From assembly GCF_050916235.1 (NCBI RefSeq), contig NZ_CP104854.1, positions 2,046,001 through 2,110,000 of the forward strand: 64,000 bases of DNA, in the 5' to 3' direction. Shown here one piece after another: positions 15,000 to 23,208 of the stretch. The notes below the pieces were generated by a model, which saw only the letters and a program-made list of their open reading frames with translations, was not told where the DNA came from and ran no database searches. Numbering within the stretch: position 1 is the first letter of the stretch; each line of letters starts with the position of its first letter. The DNA comes from Maridesulfovibrio sp050916235 (GTDB lineage: Bacteria > Desulfobacterota > Desulfovibrionia > Desulfovibrionales > Desulfovibrionaceae). The position numbers and the translations under genes were made by a program.

Positions 15000-17414
15000 T
15001 CAGAGGGTTTTGCATTCCGCTTTCAAGGCAAGTCTGGCCAGTTCCGCCAGCCGGTCGTCTACCTTGCGGAAGACGGTTCCGGCAGGGAATGTACCGTTTT
15101 TGCCGCGTGCTCCGGCCTTAACTCCGGTGAGAATATGGATTGCCTCTTCAATTGTGCTGATCGGATAGAGGTGGAACATGCCTTTTTCAACTGCTTCGGC
15201 AACTTCATTTCTCAGCATAAGGTTTATCACATTGTCTGCCGGAATGAGAACACCTTGTTTGCCGTTAAGTCCACGTCTGCGGCAGACTTCAAAGAATCCT
15301 TCGATTTTGCGGCTTACTCCGCCGACAGCCATGATAGTGCCGGACTGACTTACCGCACCGGTGAAAGCATAGTCGAACTTGATCGGAACCCCGGAAATGG
15401 AAGAGAGCAGGGCTGCCAGTTCAGCACCGGATGCGGAATCACCTTCAATTCCGGCATAACTCTGTTCGAAGCAGAGGCTTCCGGTCAGTACGATGGGCTT
15501 ATCCTGCGCGAAAAGACCAACAAGGTAGCTCTTGATGATCATCATGCCTTTTGTGTGGATGGGGCCGCCCATGCGTGCTTCGCGCTCAAGGTCGAGGATT
15601 CCGCCGTGCCCGACGCCGACCGTACAGGAAATGCGGTGCGGCAGGCCGAATTCATAATCGCCGAACAGGGTTACGGAAAGGCCGTTGGCCCGGCCGACGC
15701 CCTCACCGGTAGTCTCGACCTTGATGACCTCGCGGTCATACTCGGCCATGAATTCGTCCTCGTAGAGATTCGAGCGGAAGTCCTTCATGGAAATGGCTTC
15801 TTCGATGGCGGGCAGGTCTACCATGGACTTACCGTCAAGTTTTGCCAGTGCAGCGGCTTCAACCATCATCTCCTTGATCAGCGGGATGCGCAGGGAGAGT
15901 TTTTTCTGGTCTTCAGCGAGCCTGCTGGAGTGGTCCACTATGCGGGCCAGAGATTCACGATCGAAAGGCAGCAATTCGGCATCGTTGATGATCTTTCCGA
16001 GTACACGCACAAATCTCTTGATGTTCTCAGCATTGCGCTCGGCAGTGAGCTGCATGTGGGCCTTGAGTTTGAAATATTTTCCGAAACGTTCGTCATTGTA
16101 GAGCAGCAGCTCGTATGTTTCCTCAGAACCGATGAGAATTACTGTCAGGTCGAGCGGGATCGGTTCAGGCTCAAGGGTCTTGGTGCGGATCTGGTCACCG
16201 TCACCCGGATCTTCGATCTTGGCCTGCCCGGTGCGCAGCGCTCTGAGCAGAGCTTCCCATGAAGAAGGAATGGTCAGGATGTCATCGGCGTAAACTATCA
16301 GATAGCCGTGGTTTGCCTTGTGGATGGCTCCGGCACGGATCAGGGTGAAGTCGGTAAACAGGGCACCCATTTCGGATTCACGCTCAATTGAGCCGAGCAG
16401 GTTGAAGGCCGTGGGGTGGTCGGCCATGACAACCGGAGCTCCCTTGGTTTCGCTGTTGTCCACCAGCAGGTTCACTTCGAACTGTGCAAAAAGGTCGTCC
16501 GTAGGAGAAGATTCCGGGATTGGCAGACCGGGCAGAAGGGGCGGGCCCTGCTGCTCTCTGGCCATGAACAGATCAATGTTGTCCACCAGCTCTTCTTCAA
16601 GGTCGCCAAGATAAGTCTCGATTACCTCAAACTGTCCGAAATCGTTGTGCAGCGGGGAGAGCAGTTCCTTAAGCAGTTCTTTGGCTGTTTCCTGATGCAG
16701 CTTGCGTTCATCCTTGCGGAAACCTTCTTCTGTCTTGCTGATGCGGCGCAGGATGGCGGTGACTTCGGCCAGCAGGTCATCTGCGGATGTGCGCAGGCTT
16801 TTGCGAAGTTCCGGGTCAAGGCGTTCAAATTCCTCGTCATTGAGGATGCGGCCTTCAATAAGGGGAATCAGTGTAAGTCCGCCCTGTTCGTCTATTTCGA
16901 GGCTGAAGCCGCGCTCTTTGGCAAGGGCTTCCATATCGGAAAAGAGGTCTTCGCGCTCATCCTGAAATGTGCGTGAAATTTCCTCGTGAGCCTTTATGTG
17001 CGGTTCTCGTTCAAACCACGCAGGCAGCTGTTCCTTTATCTGGGAAACCGCCTCACCCATTGCATCCTTGAAGTCCTTGCCTCTGCCTGCGGGAAGGGAG
17101 ACGGCAATCGGGCGGTCCGGATGGGAAAAATTGTGCAGGTACAGCTGGTCCGGCGGAGTGGGCTGGGTTGCTGCCCTAAGCTCGAAATATTCACGGGAAA
17201 AATAGCTCCTGCCAAGGTTGGCATCACCTGAAAGGTACAGGTTGTGGCAGGTGCCCTTGATCGCCAGAGCCATGCGGAAGGCCTGGAGTGCGCGCGGCTG
17301 GAAAAGATCATAATCTCCGACCGATTCTGGGATTTCAAGGCTTGAATCATACTGAATCTTGGAAGGATCAAGGTGGGCTCTGAGCTTACCCGCAACTAAT
17401 TCTTTTGCTGACAT
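15000..17414 (-). CDS. Lon-like (LonB/YcbZ-type) protease
   Basis: 804 residues. The C-terminal S16 peptidase domain (about 590-790) is clear: Ser in EGDSASGAELAALL and Lys in GGVSRKIEGF form the Lon Ser-Lys dyad. The N-terminal part matches the AAA-like region of the LonB/YcbZ group, with an embedded coiled-coil insertion (about 200-290) instead of the Lon substrate domain. The P-loop is degenerate: LSGDANLGRS has Arg where the Walker A Lys should be. AGGGGA lies upstream of the ATG. The target proteins are unknown. It probably is not the main Lon protease, which has a different architecture. Confidence 0.87.
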   Translation of the reverse strand: MSAKELVAGKLRAHLDPSKIQYDSSLEIPESVGDYDLFQPRALQAFRMALAIKGTCHNLYLSGDANLGRSYFSREYFELRAATQPTPPDQLYLHNFSHPDRPIAVSLPAGRGKDFKDAMGEAVSQIKEQLPAWFEREPHIKAHEEISRTFQDEREDLFSDMEALAKERGFSLEIDEQGGLTLIPLIEGRILNDEEFERLDPELRKSLRTSADDLLAEVTAILRRISKTEEGFRKDERKLHQETAKELLKELLSPLHNDFGQFEVIETYLGDLEEELVDNIDLFMAREQQGPPLLPGLPIPESSPTDDLFAQFEVNLLVDNSETKGAPVVMADHPTAFNLLGSIERESEMGALFTDFTLIRAGAIHKANHGYLIVYADDILTIPSSWEALLRALRTGQAKIEDPGDGDQIRTKTLEPEPIPLDLTVILIGSEETYELLLYNDERFGKYFKLKAHMQLTAERNAENIKRFVRVLGKIINDAELLPFDRESLARIVDHSSRLAEDQKKLSLRIPLIKEMMVEAAALAKLDGKSMVDLPAIEEAISMKDFRSNLYEDEFMAEYDREVIKVETTGEGVGRANGLSVTLFGDYEFGLPHRISCTVGVGHGGILDLEREARMGGPIHTKGMMIIKSYLVGLFAQDKPIVLTGSLCFEQSYAGIEGDSASGAELAALLSSISGVPIKFDYAFTGAVSQSGTIMAVGGVSRKIEGFFEVCRRRGLNGKQGVLIPADNVINLMLRNEVAEAVEKGMFHLYPISTIEEAIHILTGVKAGARGKNGTFPAGTVFRKVDDRLAELARLALKAECKTL

Positions 17415-17590
17415 ATATTTAAAAATCCCCTGTGGTTGAATAGTACGCTGAAATAATCATCCCCTGCACTTACTTGGATAATGTCAAATTGTCACTTATC
17501 AGTAGTGGTATGAGTAAGATTTTATCATCTGATTGACTGTTGAGAACGTGAAATTTTTAGCGGACAAGGGCAGGATTGAACAAACACTGA

Positions 17591-17608
17591 TTGTGAAATT
17601 TTATACAA
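17591..17608. promoter_or_regulatory. Candidate Rex operator, distal to the atp genes
   Basis: TTGTGAAATTTTATACAA resembles the Rex consensus TTGTGAANNNNTTCACAA, with a perfect left arm and two differences in the right arm. It lies in the 504-bp gap between the Lon-like gene and atpI; the rest of that gap is AT-rich with no gene I can support. Confidence 0.35.
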
Positions 17609-17810
17609 ATAAAAATAATTATTAAAATAAGTTGGTTAATGGAATAGCATCTGTGAATAATGGCTGAATGATCGTTCAAAAACAAAATAGCTGTTGCGCT
17701 GATAGATGTTCGGAGATATGAATTTCAGGTGATTTTTGTCGGCAGGCACTTCCATCGACTGCTCATTGCATATTTTCTAGTGAAATAGAGGATCTGGATT
17801 AAAGAATCCG

Positions 17811-17840
17811 TTGACTCTGGTTTGATGATTGTGCTAGACG
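17811..17840 (+). promoter_or_regulatory. Candidate promoter of the atp (Fo) operon
   Basis: TTGACT (17811-17816) is followed after 18 nt by TAGACG (17835-17840), preceded by TGC as in an extended -10. The start would fall near 17847, about 70 bp before atpI. Confidence 0.4.
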
Positions 17841-17848
17841 GAACTCAC

Positions 17849-17866
17849 TTGTGAAGGTTTGCGCAA
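17849..17866. promoter_or_regulatory. Candidate Rex operator at the atp promoter
   Basis: TTGTGAAGGTTTGCGCAA has a perfect left Rex arm and 5 of 7 matches in the right arm. It covers the expected transcription start of the atp genes, where a repressor would block initiation. The rex gene is 2 kb downstream. Confidence 0.42.
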
Positions 17867-17918
17867 AGTCCTCTTTGTGCAGGAAGTCCACCCCGAATTT
17901 AATTAAGGATCAGTGGCA

Positions 17919-18188
17919 ATGCTCTTTTTCAAAGGGAATAAAGAGGTTCTCGATCTTCTCGGCAATGCCGCTACGATCGGGACTCATATGGTTGCCGCTA
18001 CCTTTGTCGGGCTGGGTATCGGGTGGTATCTCGATAAATGGTTGGGTACGAAGCCTTGGCTTCTGCTTGTTTTCTTGTGCTTCGGAATCGCTGCCGGTTT
18101 CAAGAATGTCTATGGAGAAGTGCAGCGGATTCAGAAAAAGGATCAGGGGAAAGGTCCTGGCGACAATGAAAATAAATCAGAAGATTGA
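17919..18188 (+). CDS. AtpI/AtpZ-type ATP synthase accessory protein
   Basis: 89 residues with two hydrophobic helices (about 17-35 and 43-62) separated by the short loop YLDKWLGTKPW, the pattern of the ATPase gene 1 (AtpZ/AtpI) family. Such proteins accompany Fo genes and have been linked to c-ring assembly or magnesium/calcium handling. I use ATG 17919, nine bases after AAGGA; a GTG six bases earlier is too close to that site. The end overlaps the next gene by 23 bp. Confidence 0.8.
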   Translation: MLFFKGNKEVLDLLGNAATIGTHMVAATFVGLGIGWYLDKWLGTKPWLLLVFLCFGIAAGFKNVYGEVQRIQKKDQGKGPGDNENKSED

Positions 18189-18588
18189 ATCATTCCTCCA
18201 CAGGCGGGGCTTTACTCATCCGGACGTACGCAGTTTGGTTCGAAACCAATTGTACCTTACTGCCGGAACATGTTTGATTGCTGCCGCAGTCTCAATCGGG
18301 TTTGCCAACTGGGCACTGGGGCTGGCAGCAGGATCGGTTCTGATTACGTTCAACTTCTGGTCGCTGGCTAAATTCGGTCAGCATCTGGCTTACATGCGCA
18401 GGGGCGCAGTGGTGTCCTTGCTGGTTCGCTTCTACGGCCGGCTTCTTATATCAGGGCTGGCTATTTACGGTCTGATAGTCTGGGGGCAGTGTTCGATTTA
18501 CGCTCTTCTGGCAGGTCTTAGTACTGTAGTTGTGAATGCGATATTTTGGGGCGTAGCCGGGTTTCGGCAAAAAGTGAAGGAGGCATAA
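18166..18588 (+). CDS. ATP synthase subunit I-like membrane protein
   Basis: 140 residues with about four transmembrane helices (from LYLTAGTCLIAAAVSIGF to the C-terminus), the size and pattern of ATP synthase I chain (PF03899-like) proteins. Placement directly before atpB supports this, although sequence identity in the family is low. The ATG at 18166 lies inside the 3' end of the preceding gene and is followed by atpB after 5 bp. Two AtpI-like genes in tandem are characteristic of this operon. Confidence 0.72.
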   Translation: MKINQKIESFLHRRGFTHPDVRSLVRNQLYLTAGTCLIAAAVSIGFANWALGLAAGSVLITFNFWSLAKFGQHLAYMRRGAVVSLLVRFYGRLLISGLAIYGLIVWGQCSIYALLAGLSTVVVNAIFWGVAGFRQKVKEA

Positions 18589-18593
18589 GGATC

Positions 18594-19280
18594 ATGGCTG
18601 GAGGTTTACCACATCCATTATTGATCATGACAGAGCTTAACAATGCTCTGGGAACTCACATTCCCAACCACGTGTGGTACACTTGGTTCGGCATGTGTGT
18701 TCTGTTCATTCTGGGTTTCATCGTTTCCAGAAAACTCAGTCTGGTTCCGGGAGGAGTTCAGAACCTGGCCGAGATAATAATCGGCGGGCTGGAAGATTTT
18801 GTCGTCACCAACGTCGGTGAAGGCGGACGCAAAGTTTTCCCCTTCATGTGTACACTCTTTGTATACATCCTGGTTCTTAACCTGATGGGTCTTGTCCCCG
18901 GATTTGACGCTCCCACCGCGAACGTCAACACCAACGCGGCAATGGCCGTAGCAACTTTTCTTTACTACAACTATATCGGCATCAAACTTCATGGTGCCCA
19001 CTACATCAAGCACTTCATGGGTCCGATTCCGGCCCTGGCTCCCTTGATGTTTATCATTGAAGTGGTTTCCCACATCTCTCGTCCGCTTTCGCTTACTCTG
19101 CGTCTGTTCGGTAACATCCGTGGTGAGGAAATCGTTCTGGTTCTTCTGTTCCTGCTCGCACCTGTAGTTTCCACTCTGCCCATGTACTTCCTGTTCATGC
19201 TGGCAAAAGTGATCCAGGCCTTCATCTTCTTCATGCTTACCATGATTTACCTGAAAGGCTCTCTGGAAGAAGCTCACTAG
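18594..19280 (+). CDS. atpB: F-type ATP synthase subunit a
   Basis: The 228-residue a subunit of the membrane Fo motor, which passes ions to the c-ring. The start MAGGLPHPLL is typical, five to six transmembrane helices are evident, and LTLRLFGNIRGEEIVL contains the essential Arg of the ion half-channel. ATG 18594 has AGGAGG ten bases upstream. It is followed by atpE after 93 bp. No F1 genes or b-subunit genes are in this window, so the Fo genes stand apart from the rest of the synthase. Confidence 0.94.
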   Translation: MAGGLPHPLLIMTELNNALGTHIPNHVWYTWFGMCVLFILGFIVSRKLSLVPGGVQNLAEIIIGGLEDFVVTNVGEGGRKVFPFMCTLFVYILVLNLMGLVPGFDAPTANVNTNAAMAVATFLYYNYIGIKLHGAHYIKHFMGPIPALAPLMFIIEVVSHISRPLSLTLRLFGNIRGEEIVLVLLFLLAPVVSTLPMYFLFMLAKVIQAFIFFMLTMIYLKGSLEEAH

Positions 19281-19373
19281 GATCTGTTCTTCGGAACTGC
19301 GAAAAGGCAAACTTAATTTGGGGAAATGGTCATACGACCGCTTAAATAAACTTATCTTTTGGAGGATTTTACA

Positions 19374-19697
19374 ATGCGTAAAGCTCTGCTTATCGTTCTG
19401 AACACCATGGCTCTGGTTCTCGCTGCTGGCGCAGCATTCGCTTCCGGCGTAGCTCCTGAAGTTGCTTCCGCTACCGCTACTGCTACCGCTATCGGTATGG
19501 CTATTGCTGCTGCTGGTTGTGGTATCGGTCAGGGCCTCGGTCTGAAAGCTGCTTGTGAAGGTACTGCTCGCAACCCCGAAGCTGGTGGTAAAATCACCGT
19601 TACCCTCATTCTTGGTCTGGCATTCGTTGAATCTCTGGCCATTTACGCTCTCGTTGTTAACCTGATCCTGCTCTTCGCCAACCCCCTGCTTGGCTAA
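19374..19697 (+). CDS. atpE: F-type ATP synthase subunit c
   Basis: 107 residues. The c-ring hairpin comprises helix 1 with the GIGQGLGLKAA stretch, the polar loop ARNPEAGGK, and helix 2 with LAFVESLAIYALV, where Glu is the ion-carrying carboxylate. An extra N-terminal hydrophobic stretch (about 1-24, ending AAFASG) looks like a cleavable signal sequence, making the gene product longer than the usual 75-90 residues. A Gln in helix 1 and Ser after the Glu resemble sodium-binding c subunits. GGAGG lies 8 nt before the ATG. A UUCG terminator follows. Confidence 0.95.
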   Translation: MRKALLIVLNTMALVLAAGAAFASGVAPEVASATATATAIGMAIAAAGCGIGQGLGLKAACEGTARNPEAGGKITVTLILGLAFVESLAIYALVVNLILLFANPLLG

Positions 19698-19719
19698 TTT
19701 CCGGGATCTGGAGATATTT

Positions 19720-19748
19720 AAAGGAGGTCTTCGGACCTCCTTTTTTTT
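19720..19748 (+). terminator. Terminator of the atp (Fo) operon
   Basis: AAAGGAGGTC and GACCTCCTTT pair over 10 bp around a TTCG tetraloop and run into a stretch of T. Confidence 0.93.
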
Positions 19749-19757
19749 CAGGAATTA

Positions 19758-19775
19758 TTGTTAATTTTTTCACAT
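19758..19775. promoter_or_regulatory. Candidate Rex operator upstream of rex
   Basis: TTGTTAATTTTTTCACAT matches 12 of 14 arm positions of the Rex consensus. It lies 275 bp before the rex start. The rest of the 350-bp gap includes the atp terminator and a TATAAT (19881-19886) that could be a -10 element; no other gene is seen there. Confidence 0.42.
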
Positions 19776-20049
19776 ACTTTCGACATCTGTCCGGGGTTTA
19801 GCAGATGTCAGGGCATAATACCCTGCATAAATTAATTATTTGATGGTGACGGGGTAGCCGAAAGTAAGGGTTTTAGTGTATATAATTTTCAGATGGAAGA
19901 TGGCGGAGAAGAAGGCATTCGGTGATCGGTTTTATAAGCACCGTTGACCGGAAGGGCAGGGAGTTAAATGCATTAGTTCCTGTCCTGCATCCTGAATCTA
20001 CCAACCCATACTTTTTTGCGCTAAAAGGCAATGAAAACAGGAACTTAAT

Positions 20050-20679
20050 GTGAAAACCCAAAATATCCCCAAGGCGACTATCAAAAGGCTCGCCGTTTAC
20101 ATACAGGTACTTACCGGACTTAAACGGGATGGTGTGGAAGTTATTTCTTCGGAAAAACTGGCCAAGGCCTGCTCGGTCAATCCCTCGCAGATCCGTAAGG
20201 ACCTCGCATATTTCGGCGAATTCGGAGTGCGCGGAGTTGGTTACTACGTGCATGAACTCATTTCGTCCATCAAGCAGTCCCTCGGTGTGGACCGGGTCTG
20301 GGGCTGCGCCCTTGTAGGGGTCGGCAACCTTGGACGCGCTCTGCTGCGCCATAAGGAATTTGCTCTGCGCGGTTTCTCCATCAGAGCTGCATTTGACTGC
20401 GATCCCTATAAAATAGGTGAAATTGTTTCCGGTCTTGAGGTTGTCTGTACCCGCCAGCTCAAGGGCAGGGTCGATGAACTCGGTCTTGAAATCGGAATTA
20501 TCACTACTCCGCCGGAACGCGCTCAGCGCGCTGCCAACTATCTTGTGGATGGCGGAATCAAGGGTATTGTCAACTTTGCTCAGGCAAGAATTGACGTGCC
20601 TAAGGAAGTCCCGGTTGAATATGTGGACTTCACCCATCATTTTTATTCCGTGGCTTTCAACATCAGCTCCATGGATTAA
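20050..20679 (+). CDS. rex: Redox-sensing transcriptional repressor Rex
   Basis: 209 residues. The N-terminal winged helix (about 5-80; KACSVNPSQIRKDLAYFGEFG) is the Rex signature DNA-binding part. The C-terminal Rossmann domain begins at CALVGVGNLGRALL (GxGxxG), which binds NADH/NAD. Rex proteins leave their operators when NADH is high and often control respiratory and ATP synthase genes. It lies 350 bp after the Fo genes on the same strand, with its own probable promoter. The start is GTG 20050, with AGGA seven bases before it. Confidence 0.95.
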   Translation: MKTQNIPKATIKRLAVYIQVLTGLKRDGVEVISSEKLAKACSVNPSQIRKDLAYFGEFGVRGVGYYVHELISSIKQSLGVDRVWGCALVGVGNLGRALLRHKEFALRGFSIRAAFDCDPYKIGEIVSGLEVVCTRQLKGRVDELGLEIGIITTPPERAQRAANYLVDGGIKGIVNFAQARIDVPKEVPVEYVDFTHHFYSVAFNISSMD

Positions 20680-20700
20680 GAGCAGATTAAATCTGTCAGC

Positions 20701-20737
20701 AAAAAGAGCCGCGATCATCCTATCGCGGCTCTTTTTT
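20701..20737. terminator. Bidirectional terminator between rex and the EamA gene
   Basis: AAGAGCCGCGAT pairs with ATCGCGGCTCTT, with A-run before and T-run after, serving both convergent genes. Confidence 0.9.
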
Positions 20738-20770
20738 ATTTTATAAATGAATAGTTACAGACGTTGCATG

Positions 20771-21601
20771 CTACCTGCGCGTAACGGATAGTATGCCTCG
20801 GACAGTAACACCAGAGATGACGACAAGACCGCCAATTATAGCCCATTTACCGGGGATTTCTCCGTAGCCTAGGGCTACCAAGATCGGGTTGAATATGGGT
20901 TCCAGGGTCATGATCAGGATTGCTTCCAGTGCACCGAGGCGCTTGATTGCCCAGGTGTACAAGGCCAATGAGATTCCTTGCTGAATGATACCGAGGTAGA
21001 GCAGTCCGGCCCAGCCCTGGGCAGAAGGAAGATCGGTAAGGATAAAGGGAAGCCCGCATAGTGCGGTCAGTACATGGCCCATGATTACTGATTCAACCGG
21101 TGAAGCTGATTTCTGGGCTCGCATGCACATGGTGAAAACTGCATAAGAAAGGCCGGTAACAATAGCTATAATATTGCCCCACAGGCCGCTTGGTGAAAGT
21201 CTGTCCATAAAGAACAGGACCATGCCGCCAACGGTCACGGCAATGAAGTACCAGTCACTGCGGCTGGTTTTTTCTTTTAAAAACCATGGGGCAAGCAGGG
21301 CTACATACACAGGAGCTGTGTAGGCCAGAAGTATGGCATTGGCTGATGTAGTGAGTTTGGTGGCAGCTACGTTGGTGATAAGCAGTCCCGCATATCCAAC
21401 TGCTGCACCTAGTTGAACGGGAGAAAAGCCGAACTGCAGCCTGCCCCTGAATATAAAGACCAAAGTCCATGCGGCAAGGCCGCTGCGCACCCCGGTTATG
21501 GCCATGGGATTCCAGTCCACGAGCTTTATGGCCAGTCCGCCGGAACTCCAGATCAGGGCTGTGGCAGCCATCAGTATGATGGCTTTTGATTTCTCGGTCA
21601 T
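20771..21601 (-). CDS. EamA (DMT superfamily) transporter
   Basis: A 276-residue inner-membrane protein with about ten helices arranged as two EamA repeats, each ending near a conserved Gly/Pro region (IWSSGGLAIKL at the start, LEAILIMTLEPIFNPILVAL in the second half). Family members export amino acids or metabolites; the substrate is not predictable here. ATG 21601 has AAGGAG six bases upstream and gives the normal length; an ATG 48 bp upstream has no such site. It is monocistronic by context. Confidence 0.85.
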   Translation of the reverse strand: MTEKSKAIILMAATALIWSSGGLAIKLVDWNPMAITGVRSGLAAWTLVFIFRGRLQFGFSPVQLGAAVGYAGLLITNVAATKLTTSANAILLAYTAPVYVALLAPWFLKEKTSRSDWYFIAVTVGGMVLFFMDRLSPSGLWGNIIAIVTGLSYAVFTMCMRAQKSASPVESVIMGHVLTALCGLPFILTDLPSAQGWAGLLYLGIIQQGISLALYTWAIKRLGALEAILIMTLEPIFNPILVALGYGEIPGKWAIIGGLVVISGVTVRGILSVTRR

Positions 21602-21822
21602 GCACTCTCCTTCACTGATATAAGGACAAATATCTCGTGCTGATAACATTTGTCATCAGCAAAGTTGTGCCAATGAAGGGGAGGTTGAAGATATTCTCCG
21701 GGGATTTACGTTTTACTGGAAGCCTGTCCGGACAAGATATAACGGGTTATGTTTACGTAGCATTGTTCGCTTGTCCGTGAAAAATAGCGCCATATGTATG
21801 TACGGCAGATTCAAAACCAGCC

Positions 21823-23208
21823 TTAGTCCACCTGAATCTCGTAGGCCTTGAGTTTGCGGTACAGGGAACTGCGTTCAAGGCCGACAGCCTCGGCAAGCTT
21901 GGCAACGTTGCCCTTGTATTCACGGAGCTTGGTTTCAAGAAATTGTGCTTCAAAGTCAGCGCGGGCTTTTTTGAAATCCACCTCGCCTTCAGGCAGCGGC
22001 AGGGGAAGCTGCTCCTGCTCTCTGGTTTCAGCACGGGGGCCGTCAACTATTTCAGGGGGCAGCTTGTCGGGGCCGACTTCCTTGCCCCCGAACATGATCA
22101 GCATGCGTTCAACGAAATTTTTCAGTTCGCGCACATTGCCGGGCCATGAATAACTGGTCAGGACCTTCATTGACGCTTCTGTGAAAGTGAGTGGTTTAAA
22201 CCCGTGTTTACGGTTGAGCCGTGAAATGAATTCATCGATGAGCAGAGGGATGTCTTCAGAGCGTTCGCGCAGTGGAGGCACTTCAAGGGGGAAAACCTTG
22301 AGCCGGTAGTAAAGGTCCTCGCGGAAATTGCCTTCCTTTATTTCCTGATAGAGGTCCTTGTTTGTTGCAGCAATGACCCGGACATCAACGTTGATGGTTT
22401 TGCGCCCGCCAACGCGTTCAAAGCGTTGCTCCTGCAGTATCCGCAGGATTTTAGCCTGCGTCTTGAGGCTCATGTCGCCAATCTCGTCCAGGAACAGGGT
22501 GCCGGTGTCGGCAAGCTCAAATTTGCCTTCCTGAGCCTTTTCCGCTCCGGTGAATGCGCCTTTTTCGTGCCCGAAAAGTTCCGATTCAATGAGCTCTTCA
22601 GGAATGGCTGCACAGTTGACAGCAACCAGCGGTTTGTCGGCTCTCAAGCTTAGCGAGTGGATGGAGCGGGCGACGATTTCCTTTCCGGTTCCGTTCTCGC
22701 CGGTGATGAGCACCCATGCGTCTGTCGGGGCTACCTGCCCGATGACTTCGCGCATGGTTTCAACTGTGGAGGATTTACCTGTAATCCGCGCCGGCTGTTC
22801 GGTTTCAATGCGGGTTTTGAGTGCTTTGTTTTCGGATTGCAGCCGAGAGAACTCCACAGCTTTTTCAGCGGTGATAACGACTTTCTCAAGTGAAAGGGGC
22901 TTCTCGATAAAATCGAAGGCACCTTTTTTTATGGCAGACACAGCGGTTTCAATGTTTCCATGCCCTGAAATCATCACCACCGGCATCCAGTCCCATTCCT
23001 TCTTGATGCGGTCAAGCACCTCAAGCCCGTCCATGCCAGGCAGCCAGATATCGAGAAATACCAGGTCGGGCTGATCTTCCGCGAGTATCTGAAGGGCCTT
23101 TTCACCGCTTTCGGCTTCAAAAATATGGAAACCTTCATCTTCAAGAATTCCCCGCAGGGAGTACCTGATGCCGTCTTCGTCGTCTACAATCAGAATTCGT
23201 TTACTCAT
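21823..23208 (-). CDS. NtrX-like sigma-54-dependent response regulator
   Basis: 461 residues in three domains: receiver (2-120, phospho-acceptor Asp53), AAA+ activator domain (about 145-375, with the P-loop GENGTGKE and the sigma-54 loop GAFTGA), and a C-terminal Fis-type helix-turn-helix (GNVAKLAEAVGLERSSLYR). NtrX proteins work with NtrY membrane kinases. Its ATG directly follows the TAA stop of the HD-GYP gene, so the two are translationally coupled. Target genes are not visible. It is the last gene of the signalling operon. Confidence 0.92.
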   Translation of the reverse strand: MSKRILIVDDEDGIRYSLRGILEDEGFHIFEAESGEKALQILAEDQPDLVFLDIWLPGMDGLEVLDRIKKEWDWMPVVMISGHGNIETAVSAIKKGAFDFIEKPLSLEKVVITAEKAVEFSRLQSENKALKTRIETEQPARITGKSSTVETMREVIGQVAPTDAWVLITGENGTGKEIVARSIHSLSLRADKPLVAVNCAAIPEELIESELFGHEKGAFTGAEKAQEGKFELADTGTLFLDEIGDMSLKTQAKILRILQEQRFERVGGRKTINVDVRVIAATNKDLYQEIKEGNFREDLYYRLKVFPLEVPPLRERSEDIPLLIDEFISRLNRKHGFKPLTFTEASMKVLTSYSWPGNVRELKNFVERMLIMFGGKEVGPDKLPPEIVDGPRAETREQEQLPLPLPEGEVDFKKARADFEAQFLETKLREYKGNVAKLAEAVGLERSSLYRKLKAYEIQVD

